NCBI GenBank assembly: GCA_958295805.1
Contig: OY282373.1
Span: forward strand, 1,769,001 to 1,833,000
Length of the DNA stretch: 64,000 nucleotides
Origin: an uncultured Nitrospirales bacterium
GTDB taxonomy: Bacteria; Nitrospirota; Nitrospiria; Nitrospirales; UBA8639
Direction of reading: 5' to 3'
Within the stretch, counting starts at the first letter, position 1, and the number at the start of each line of letters is the position of its first letter. Made by a program: the position numbers and the translations under genes. A model generated the notes under the pieces. That model saw only the letters and a program-made list of their open reading frames with translations. It ran no database searches and was not told the DNA's origin. Below are positions 56,904-64,000 of the stretch, piece by piece.

Positions 56904-57383
56904 ATGTGGACCAATCTGACCCGCGGGGTCACCCTTTGCGTACTTGTTGTCCCGACTTTCCTTGGTCACGCCCAACTCACCGGTGATCAGGGAGAACTCA
57001 CGCGACTCCAAACGCAAGCGGAAACTTCCATGGCTCAAGGCGATCCTGAAGGCGCGGCCATCAGTATCGGAAAGGCCGCGTTGCTGGCGTCTCAGCTCGG
57101 CAAGTCACGGTTGTCCCAACTCAATCATCCGCCTTACCAACTCATGGCTGATTTGTTTCGCACACAAGAACAGGTCTATCGTGCCATTGCTCTTTTTCAA
57201 CGGAGCGGAGAACCCATTCCGGCTTCGTCCGGCGTCTGTCGCCTGCTCGCCCTTGGCCGGCGTCACGCCGCTCTCGCCATGGAGAACGGCCACGCGCCCC
57301 CGGACGAAACCCTGCACGATCAAATCATGGAGTGGCTGGAAATTGTTCAGGAATTACAACGGGAATGGGAGTGCAAGCACTGA
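56904..57383 (+). CDS. Unknown exported protein, TPR-like
   Basis: The 159-residue protein has a signal peptide (GVTLCVLVVPTFLGHAQ) and an alpha-helical body with a TPR-like start (LTRLQTQAETSMAQGDPEGA). It follows the second HEAT-like gene by 26 bp and is probably co-transcribed with the pair, so the three may form one envelope complex. It ends 6 bp before the convergent symporter gene. Confidence 0.6.
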   Translation: MWTNLTRGVTLCVLVVPTFLGHAQLTGDQGELTRLQTQAETSMAQGDPEGAAISIGKAALLASQLGKSRLSQLNHPPYQLMADLFRTQEQVYRAIALFQRSGEPIPASSGVCRLLALGRRHAALAMENGHAPPDETLHDQIMEWLEIVQELQREWECKH

Positions 57384-57389
57384 TGACGC

Positions 57390-58787
57390 TCACGCCGAAT
57401 TATTCTGCGCGGCAAAATATTCGTGGGTCACTTTGAACACCATCGGCGCCAGCAACAGCAATCCCACGAGATTGGGCACGGCCATCAGGCCGTTGAGAGT
57501 GTCGGACACATTCCAGACGAAATCCACCTTCACGTCGGCAAAACCCAGGACCGCCACGATCCACAACCCGCGGTAGAGAATCAGGCTTTTTTCGCTGAAC
57601 AGGTATTGCCAGCATCGCTCACCGTAATAGGACCACCCCAGAATGGTGGTGAACGCAAAGAGCGCCAGGGCAATCGTCACGATATATTGTCCACCAGCCA
57701 TGGAATGCTGAAAGGCCGTGGACGTGAGCACCGCGCCGGTCAGACCTCCGCCGTCCGTCCCCATGACGGTCCATGCACCGGAGGTAAGAATCACCAAGGC
57801 GGTCATGGTGCAAACGATGATGGTATCGATAAACGTCCCCAACATGGCGATCACGCCCTGCCGGACGGGATTGTCGGTCTTGGCCGCGGCATGTGCGATG
57901 GCCGCGGAACCTAAGCCCGATTCATTGGAAAACACTCCGCGGGCCACCCCAAACCGGACGGCTGCGGCCACCGCCGCCCCGGCAAAACCACCGGTTGCAG
58001 CCGCAGGAGCAAAGGCATGTTTGAAAATCAAACCAATGGCCTTCGGCACTTCGGCAACGTTGATGAGGATAACGAGCAGAGAAGCCCCGACGTAGAGCAC
58101 GATCATGGCCGGCACCAACTTGCCGGCCACCTCGGCAATTCTTCTAATGCCGCCGATGATGACAAATCCCACCAGCACGGCCACAATGACGCCCGTCACG
58201 ATCTTCGGCACGCTGAAGGTCTCTCCCAGAGCAGCCGCCATGGAATTCACCTGCACCGCGTTCCCGATGCCGAAGGCGGCCACCGCACCGAAGACGGCAA
58301 AGGCCAAGCCCAACCATCTGCCTAACTCGGGGGCGAATTCACCCACGCCGTTGCGCAGGTAATACATGGGACCACCCACGTATCTGCCCGACTTATCCAC
58401 TTCGCGATACGTCACCGCACAGACGGCTTCGGCGTATTTGGTCGCCATCCCGAACAGCGCAATCAGCCACATGTAAAAGACCGCACCGGGACCGCCCAGG
58501 GCAATGGCCGTGGCAACGCCGGCAATGTTACCGGTACCGACCGTAGCGGATAGTGCCGTCATCAGTGCGTTGAAGGGTTTGACCTCGCCTTCGCCGCCGT
58601 GTTCGCTCTTTTCAAACAACAACCTGAAGCCGTACCCGACTTTTCGCCACGGCATGAAGACCATCCCGACGGTCAGCAACACGCCCGTGACGCCAAGCAT
58701 CCCCAGCATGGGCGGACCCCACGCAAAGGCATTGACTTGATTGATGAATGAATTGAGCCGTTCCATTACGCTTGGATGAAAATCCAC
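57390..58787 (-). CDS. AGCS-family sodium:alanine/glycine symporter
   Basis: The 465-residue protein has about 10 membrane helices. AGCS hallmarks are GEVKPFNALMTALSATVGTG followed by NIAGVATAIALGGPGAVFYM, KYAEAVCAVTYREVD, and VFSNESGLGSAAIAHAAAKT. The family takes up alanine or glycine with Na+. It is transcribed opposite to its neighbours. Confidence 0.93.
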   Translation of the reverse strand: MDFHPSVMERLNSFINQVNAFAWGPPMLGMLGVTGVLLTVGMVFMPWRKVGYGFRLLFEKSEHGGEGEVKPFNALMTALSATVGTGNIAGVATAIALGGPGAVFYMWLIALFGMATKYAEAVCAVTYREVDKSGRYVGGPMYYLRNGVGEFAPELGRWLGLAFAVFGAVAAFGIGNAVQVNSMAAALGETFSVPKIVTGVIVAVLVGFVIIGGIRRIAEVAGKLVPAMIVLYVGASLLVILINVAEVPKAIGLIFKHAFAPAAATGGFAGAAVAAAVRFGVARGVFSNESGLGSAAIAHAAAKTDNPVRQGVIAMLGTFIDTIIVCTMTALVILTSGAWTVMGTDGGGLTGAVLTSTAFQHSMAGGQYIVTIALALFAFTTILGWSYYGERCWQYLFSEKSLILYRGLWIVAVLGFADVKVDFVWNVSDTLNGLMAVPNLVGLLLLAPMVFKVTHEYFAAQNNSA

Positions 58788-59035
58788 CTCACGTGGAATG
58801 GGCGGATGACCGCTTGGGCAAGGGCAGAATGATCTTTATCAATTCGACAGTATAGAGAGCAACGTTTCTTTCTTACAAGCGTTATTGCACGAAGCCGCGA
58901 ATCGGAACGTGGATTCTCTTTCGTCTCGCGTTGGAAGAGACGACGATTAGAGAAACCCATGAAAAAATGGTAACATGCCGCCTCAATCCCGTTCAGAACC
59001 CGATCAAATCTTATGCTGATGGAGGAGGAGAAACC

Positions 59036-59206
59036 GTGGCAGACGTAAAAATCGAAGATGGGATCATCAAGGTCACCGAACTCGACGTCCAGGATCCCAA
59101 GATCGCAAAAATACTGGAGGAATACCCACCCAATCGCTGGTGCGAAGTCACGCGCCGTGCCATTAAAATCGGGTTAGGTTATCTTCAGGGAGGCGCACAG
59201 GACTGA
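59036..59206 (+). CDS. Small unknown protein, GTG start
   Basis: The protein has 56 residues. The GTG at 59036 is chosen because GGAGGAGG lies 7 nt before it and the sequence after it is compact (DVKIEDGIIKVTELDVQDPK, then PPNRWCEVTRRAIKIGLGYL). The in-frame Met at 58931 would add 35 unlikely residues. It may be a short signal or binding protein. The family is not recognised. Confidence 0.55.
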   Translation: MADVKIEDGIIKVTELDVQDPKIAKILEEYPPNRWCEVTRRAIKIGLGYLQGGAQD

Positions 59207-59278
59207 CTCCCCTAGCATCTATCCTGCAGAGGGATCCCTCTGCCCAACACGCGATTCCACGGGGCACCGTCATCCAAC

Positions 59279-60838
59279 ATGTCGACCGACCTTCACAGTA
59301 AGGTGATGCCGCCTTCTCAGACTCGCGGTCAACCGGCAGAACGGGGCATTTCCCTTGACGCGATCAAACGGCAACTCACAACGTTTCAACGGGGCGTTCC
59401 TTTTGCCGGACTCAAAAAACCGTGTACGCTCAATGATGGAATTCAGCGCGTCAGTGCCTCGGAACTACCCGACCTCAGCCAAATCTTTGAGAAGGCCGGA
59501 GCCACGGGCCGCGTCGCTAAGTTTGTACCGGCCTCCGGTGCAGCCACTCGAATGTTTCAATCGCTCCTGGCGTACCATCAACAATCTCCTGCCACTGCAT
59601 CGCCTTCAGAGACGCACGCACTGGAACAATTTCTCATCAATCTTCCAAAATTAGCCTGTTACCATGACCTCCGCGATGCTCTCACGCAGCAGGGGCACGA
59701 CCTGGACCAATTCGTTTCAGCACGGAACGCCCATCCTATTCTCCAAACGCTCCTCTACACTCCAGGATTGAATTACGCCAAGCTGCCCAAGGGGCTCCTC
59801 CCCTTCCATCGATATTCCACGACCACGCGCACGCCGATCCAGGAGCAGTTGGTTGAAGCCGCCGTCTATGCCAAGGACGCTGAAGGGCACGCACGTCTCT
59901 CCTTGACCTGTTCAGCCGCGCACCAGGAAGCCATTCAACAACACGTCGAACGGTCCAAACGTCTGTTTGACCGGACGATCACGTGGATGGTGCATTGCTC
60001 CATTCAACGTCCCTCTACGGATACCATTACCGTGGACCTCAACAACCAGCCGGTCCGGGATGTCCAAGGAAATCTGCTCTTCCGGCCGGGCGGACATGGC
60101 GCCTTACTCTCGAATCTCAACGAACTCCACGGCGACGTGCTGTTTATCAAAAACATCGACAACGTGCTCCACGACCATCTCAAAGATGAAATGTATACCT
60201 ATAAACGAGCACTCGGCGGGCTTCTGATCAGATTGCAAGACGTGCTGTTTGCCTATCTGCGCAGACTCAACTCCGAATCAGTCTCATCGGTTTTGCTCAA
60301 GGAGATAACGGAATGGGCCCATGATTCTCTGGCAATGCCCTTTCCCGAGAGATGGAAACCACTCACGCACTCGGAAAAAACGCAATGGCTGTTCACGGCG
60401 TTACATCGACCCCTCCGCGTCTGCGGGATGGTTCCCAACACCGGAGAACCCGGAGGCGGACCCTTCTGGGTGGACGGTGGGAACGGGACCAGTTCGTTAC
60501 AAATCGTGGAAGCGTCTCAGGTCGACCCGAACTCACCGACTCAACAAGACATTTTCAAATCTTCGACGCACTTCAACCCCGTGGATCTGGTCTGCGGCGT
60601 TCGCGATTACACCGGACGCCCGTTTGACCTTCACCAATTCGTCGATCCACACACCGGGTTCATTTCCCGAAAATTCCACGACGGCAAAGAAGTGAAAGTT
60701 CTGGAACTTCCAGGTTTGTGGAACGGAGCCATGGCCCACTGGCACACCGTGTTTGTCGAAGTGCCACGCAGCACGTTCAGTCCGGTCAAAACCATTTTGG
60801 ACTTGCTGTCACCGGCACACCAACCACCCGACCGCTAG
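59279..60838 (+). CDS. DUF4301-family protein
   Basis: The 519-residue protein matches DUF4301 in pattern: VAKFVPASGAATRMFQSLLA near residue 80, LPKGLLPFHRYSTT near 175, and GHGALLSNLNELHGDVLFIKNIDN near 270. These steps resemble a nucleotidyltransferase fold with a glycine-rich nucleotide loop and Asn-Ile-Asp near the metal site. The biochemical role is unknown. It is followed by acs in the same direction. Confidence 0.75.
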   Translation: MSTDLHSKVMPPSQTRGQPAERGISLDAIKRQLTTFQRGVPFAGLKKPCTLNDGIQRVSASELPDLSQIFEKAGATGRVAKFVPASGAATRMFQSLLAYHQQSPATASPSETHALEQFLINLPKLACYHDLRDALTQQGHDLDQFVSARNAHPILQTLLYTPGLNYAKLPKGLLPFHRYSTTTRTPIQEQLVEAAVYAKDAEGHARLSLTCSAAHQEAIQQHVERSKRLFDRTITWMVHCSIQRPSTDTITVDLNNQPVRDVQGNLLFRPGGHGALLSNLNELHGDVLFIKNIDNVLHDHLKDEMYTYKRALGGLLIRLQDVLFAYLRRLNSESVSSVLLKEITEWAHDSLAMPFPERWKPLTHSEKTQWLFTALHRPLRVCGMVPNTGEPGGGPFWVDGGNGTSSLQIVEASQVDPNSPTQQDIFKSSTHFNPVDLVCGVRDYTGRPFDLHQFVDPHTGFISRKFHDGKEVKVLELPGLWNGAMAHWHTVFVEVPRSTFSPVKTILDLLSPAHQPPDR

Positions 60839-60944
60839 AAAGTCTTGCACCATGATTCAAACCTGCGCATAATGCCTCGTCCGTCGTCCCGAATACGAAC
60901 CCTGCTCCTGACCCACGACTCTTATGCTTTGAGAGGATTGATCC

Positions 60945-62828
60945 ATGGCAGAAAACATTGAAACGCTTTTGAAAACGTCAACGGTCTATCACCCGACCGA
61001 CCAAACTCTGGACCAGGCCTATATCAAGGACTATGAAGCCGCCTACAACGCGTCGATTGCCGATCCTGAAACGTTCTGGGCGGATGTCGCCAAAGAACTT
61101 GAATGGTTCTCTCCGTGGGACAAAGTCCTTGAGTGGAATTACCCCTGGGCCAAATGGTTTCTCGGCGGGACCTGCAATATCTCGTACAACTGTCTGGATC
61201 GCCACGTGAACTCATGGCGAAAAAACAAAGTCGCGGTCATCTGGGTCGGAGAAACGGGAGAAGAACGGATTTTCACCTACGCGGAGCTCGCTCGGCAGGT
61301 GAACCGGTGCGCCAATGCTCTCAAATCACTGGGACTCAACACCGGTGATCGCGTTACGATCTACCTGCCGAAAATTCCCGAACAAATCGTGGCCATGCTG
61401 GCCTGCGCAAGGATCGGGTTGATTCATTCCGTCGTCTACTCAGGGTTCAGTGCGCCGGCGCTCGAATCCCGCATCAAAGACGCCGAGGCCCGCCTCATCA
61501 TTACCGCGGACTATGGATACGACCGTGGCAAACCCATCAACCTGAAAACCGTAGTGGACCAAGCCGTGGCGAATTGTCCGACGATCGAAACGTCCATCGT
61601 CGTCCGACGAGAAAAACCCGGTATCGCCCTGACCGACCGCGAACTCGACTGGGAAGAATGGCTCGCGGGTCACTCCACGCAGTGCCAAGCCGAACCCTTG
61701 GATTCCGAAACCCCGCTGTATTTTCTCTACACGTCCGGCACGACGGGAAAACCCAAAGGGGTGGTACACGTCCACGGTGGATACATGGTCGGCACGTATA
61801 TCACCACGAAATACGTCTTCGATCTGAAAGACGAAGACGTGTATTTCTGCGTCGCCGACCCAGGCTGGGTCACGGGGCACAGTTATATTGTCTACGGCCC
61901 GCTCCTGAATGGAGCCACCATCCTGACGGCCGAAGGAAAACCCGACTATCCGGACCCGGGCCGATGGTGGCATCTCATCGAGAAATACGGAGTGTCGATT
62001 TTCTACACCACTCCAACCGCCATTCGCCTGCTCATGAAATACGGCGAAGACTGGCCCGGCCGCTACGATCTCTCCACCTTGCGCGTCCTGGGCTCCGTCG
62101 GTGAACCCATTAACCCCGAAGCGTGGGAATGGTTCCATCGCGTGACCGGCGGAGACAAGCCGATCATGGACACGTGGTGGCAAACGGAAACCGGGGCCAT
62201 TCTGGTGACGCCGCTTCCCTGCGTGCCGCTGAAACCCGGGTCGGCCACCCGACCCTTTTTAGGAATCGAAGCCGACGTCGTGGACAAGGCCGGCAACAGC
62301 ATCGGCACGGGCGGCGGGTTTGCCGTCATCAAAAAACCCTGGCCCTCCATGATGCGCACGATTCACAACGATCCCGAACGCTACCTCGGCTACTGGAACA
62401 ACATTCCCGGCTGTTACACCGCCGGCGACGTGTGTCACAAGGACGAAGACGGCTACTTCTGGTTCATGGGACGCGCCGACGACGTGGTCAAAGTCGCGGG
62501 CAATCGTATCGGCACCGCAGAAGTGGAGAGTGCCCTCGTGAGCCACGAGAGCGTGGTCGAAGCCGCGGTGATCGGCAAACCCCATCAAACCGCGGGAGAG
62601 ATGATCAAAGCCTTTGTGATTTTGAAGCAGGGAGAACGCGACACCCCCGACCTCATCACAGCCCTCAAAACGCACGTCCAAACGGAGCTCGGAAAAATTG
62701 CGGTTCCCAGAGAGATTGAAGTTGTAACCGCGCTCCCCAAAACTCGTTCCGGTAAAATCATGCGCCGCGTCCTGAAGGCCAAAGAACTCGGCCAAGACCC
62801 GGGCGACATTTCAACGCTGGAAGAATAA
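60945..62828 (+). CDS. acs: Acetyl-CoA synthetase
   Basis: The 627-residue protein carries the ANL-superfamily phosphate loop YTSGTTGKPKGVVHVHGGYM, CVADPGWVTGHSYIVYGPLL, DTWWQTETGAI and the C-terminal PKTRSGKIMRRVLKA with the acetylatable Lys that controls Acs enzymes. It converts acetate, ATP and CoA to acetyl-CoA. The start has a weak GAGAGG RBS. Confidence 0.95.
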   Translation: MAENIETLLKTSTVYHPTDQTLDQAYIKDYEAAYNASIADPETFWADVAKELEWFSPWDKVLEWNYPWAKWFLGGTCNISYNCLDRHVNSWRKNKVAVIWVGETGEERIFTYAELARQVNRCANALKSLGLNTGDRVTIYLPKIPEQIVAMLACARIGLIHSVVYSGFSAPALESRIKDAEARLIITADYGYDRGKPINLKTVVDQAVANCPTIETSIVVRREKPGIALTDRELDWEEWLAGHSTQCQAEPLDSETPLYFLYTSGTTGKPKGVVHVHGGYMVGTYITTKYVFDLKDEDVYFCVADPGWVTGHSYIVYGPLLNGATILTAEGKPDYPDPGRWWHLIEKYGVSIFYTTPTAIRLLMKYGEDWPGRYDLSTLRVLGSVGEPINPEAWEWFHRVTGGDKPIMDTWWQTETGAILVTPLPCVPLKPGSATRPFLGIEADVVDKAGNSIGTGGGFAVIKKPWPSMMRTIHNDPERYLGYWNNIPGCYTAGDVCHKDEDGYFWFMGRADDVVKVAGNRIGTAEVESALVSHESVVEAAVIGKPHQTAGEMIKAFVILKQGERDTPDLITALKTHVQTELGKIAVPREIEVVTALPKTRSGKIMRRVLKAKELGQDPGDISTLEE

Positions 62829-62869
62829 CCCCTCACGAACGAAGCATGCAGAACGCTCAGATCATCCTT

Positions 62870-62975
62870 TCAACCGTTGTCATGCTGAGCAACCCCCTGT
62901 CATGCTGAGCAACGCGAAGCATCTCGCCGTTTATCAAGCAGACCCTTCGCGTTGCTCAGGGTGACAAACTCGTAT
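62870..62975. repeat. Dispersed GTCATGCTGAGC-type repeat
   Basis: GTCATGCTGAGCAAC occurs twice (near 62880 and 62900). A reverse-oriented partner (GCGTTGCTCAGGGTGAC) near 62952 allows a hairpin. It belongs to the same motif group as the GTCATTCTGAGCGAAG elements near 27440, 28930 and 39155. Confidence 0.7.
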
Positions 62976-63187
62976 AGACAACAGGCATGGTGACATCTGC
63001 ATTGAACGTCAGGATTCATTGCAGATATTTTTTGGACTAATAAAACGGTCACATCTGGAGGCAATTTGGCTTTCCATACTAACACAACTATGATAATGCC
63101 CATGACAAGAGCTGCCACCACAAAAAAGTGTAAAGGACTAGCAACGGTTTTAATGAGGCGATACGCCCCTTCGCGAATATTATCCAT
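62900..63187 (-). CDS. Small membrane protein of unknown function, tail formed by repeat
   Basis: The 95-residue frame has one clear membrane helix (FFVVAALVMGIIIVVLVWKA). The last 25 residues (FVTLSNAKGLLDKRRDASRC) are a translation of the dispersed repeat, so the original 3' end has probably been replaced. It may be a remnant. No RBS is obvious. Confidence 0.4.
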   Translation of the reverse strand: MDNIREGAYRLIKTVASPLHFFVVAALVMGIIIVVLVWKAKLPPDVTVLLVQKISAMNPDVQCRCHHACCLYEFVTLSNAKGLLDKRRDASRCSA

Positions 63188-63292
63188 AGCGTCTTCTCTA
63201 AATTATGATCAGCTATCTAAAGGCCAAGCTTATCAGCGGCAATAGATCGCTCTGAAATTTGCTGCCCAGCAGTGTATCACCTGATTGGATGT

Positions 63293-64000
63293 TCATTTTC
63301 TGAGTGCTTTTGTGAGAACCTCTTTCACAAAGTCAGGAATATTCATTCCTGCCCGAGCCGCGTCGCTTTTCAGTTCTTCATACTTTACCACATCATCCCC
63401 CCGCCACATGAGATCGAGTCTCCTGATCTGTCGCATTGCAACGTGGGTGTAGTTCTCTGGATAGGCCCAGTAGCAAGACAAGCATACTTCTTTCTTTTTA
63501 TCCTTTTGCCAATTTTCGCAATGTTCACATGACCACGATTTGGCCCGATTGGCAGAGCCACATAGCAACATGAAATCGCCTGGATTCAATTCATCTGACT
63601 CTCCCGCAACCTCATACGGGACACGATGGTCAATCTGAAGTTCACGCGCATCAACCTCTTCAAGATAAATAAAGCAACAACAACCACACTGTTCAATAAG
63701 CTTTTCCTTGATTTCTTTTGAAAAACCAGTGCGCCCGTCGAATCGTCGAAACTGCACCCTTGAAGGATCAGCAAACCGATACGCAGCAATCTTGCGACCG
63801 TCAGGCCCCACGACCCTGAAAGTTTCGAGTGGAATTCCTCTTTCTCGAACGTCTCTCGCGGCTCTTGGTGGGTGGTTGTAACCGTATTTGGTCTTCAGAT
63901 CGTCTGTCGTGATGTGTCCGTGCTTAAGAATGTGATCAATAACCGTCTTAGGACGTTTGTCCGTAACGGACCGGCATAGTTCAAGAAACTCTTCAGGATA
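63293..64000 (-). CDS. HNH endonuclease, 5' end beyond window
   Basis: The frame is open to the right edge, so the gene is partial. Residues near the edge (TVIDHILKHGHITTDDLKTK) form a helix-turn-helix. The C-terminal half has the HNH core ELQIDHRVPYEVAGES with a later Asn in CGSANRAKSW, plus Cys pairs for zinc (CGCCCF, CEHCENW, CLSC). The layout resembles restriction-type HNH nucleases. Its partner methyltransferase, if any, would lie to the right. Confidence 0.7.
   Translation of the reverse strand, partial: YPEEFLELCRSVTDKRPKTVIDHILKHGHITTDDLKTKYGYNHPPRAARDVRERGIPLETFRVVGPDGRKIAAYRFADPSRVQFRRFDGRTGFSKEIKEKLIEQCGCCCFIYLEEVDARELQIDHRVPYEVAGESDELNPGDFMLLCGSANRAKSWSCEHCENWQKDKKKEVCLSCYWAYPENYTHVAMRQIRRLDLMWRGDDVVKYEELKSDAARAGMNIPDFVKEVLTKALRK

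Overview
The window looks like a chromosomal segment of a Gram-negative bacterium, probably from the Nitrospirota (Nitrospira-like). This rests on a chlorite-dismutase-family gene, a short EF-Ts inside an rpsB-tsf-pyrH-frr run, and the general style of the housekeeping genes. No rRNA is present and no phylogeny could be run, so the assignment is an inference.

Region 1 (1-20.0 kb, nearly all minus strand) is a decaying, recombining surface-glycan island. Its right part encodes a DprE1-like FAD oxidase, a GMC oxidoreductase, a small Tat-signal protein and a truncated DprE2-like SDR. Its left part is an array of large GT-C membrane glycosyltransferases (AftB-like and GT39-like) and ASST-like proteins. 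Almost all of these end in the same C-terminal module of about 105 residues, which I cannot name. About 7.2 kb of this array is present twice in tandem, and the array runs off the left edge. Known roles of DprE1/DprE2 and AftB suggest polyprenyl-phosphate-arabinose chemistry, but a functional DprE2 is not visible here. An IS30-family element with a nonsense mutation separates this island from the rest.

Region 2 (21.1-24.2 kb) holds a Cld/HemQ-family gene, a membrane protein and two unknown genes. Region 3 (24.2-39.0 kb) is a layered defence island: a helicase-nuclease restriction subunit and a beta-class DNA methyltransferase, with toxin-antitoxin-like modules between them and a SIR2 protein plus an ATPase/nuclease pair behind them. 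The islets inside it are bounded by direct repeats. The modules between res and mod lie between repeated leader (L) and trailer (T) sequences, and the genes behind mod are each followed by a copy of the last 50-75 bp of mod. The methyltransferase also carries two in-frame palindromic repeat insertions. The island ends at a tRNA with CAT anticodon, whose 3' end is imperfectly repeated 90 bp downstream.

Region 4 (39.2-62.8 kb) is ordinary chromosome: a methyltransferase, proA, the rpsB-tsf-pyrH-frr-alr operon, siroheme/cobalamin-related genes, a Rieske protein, tRNA-Leu, an epimerase, a ClpS-like protein, proC, two tandem secreted HEAT-like paralogs, an AGCS symporter, a DUF4301 protein and acs. 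The right end has a dispersed repeat, a small membrane ORF and an HNH endonuclease gene cut by the window edge.
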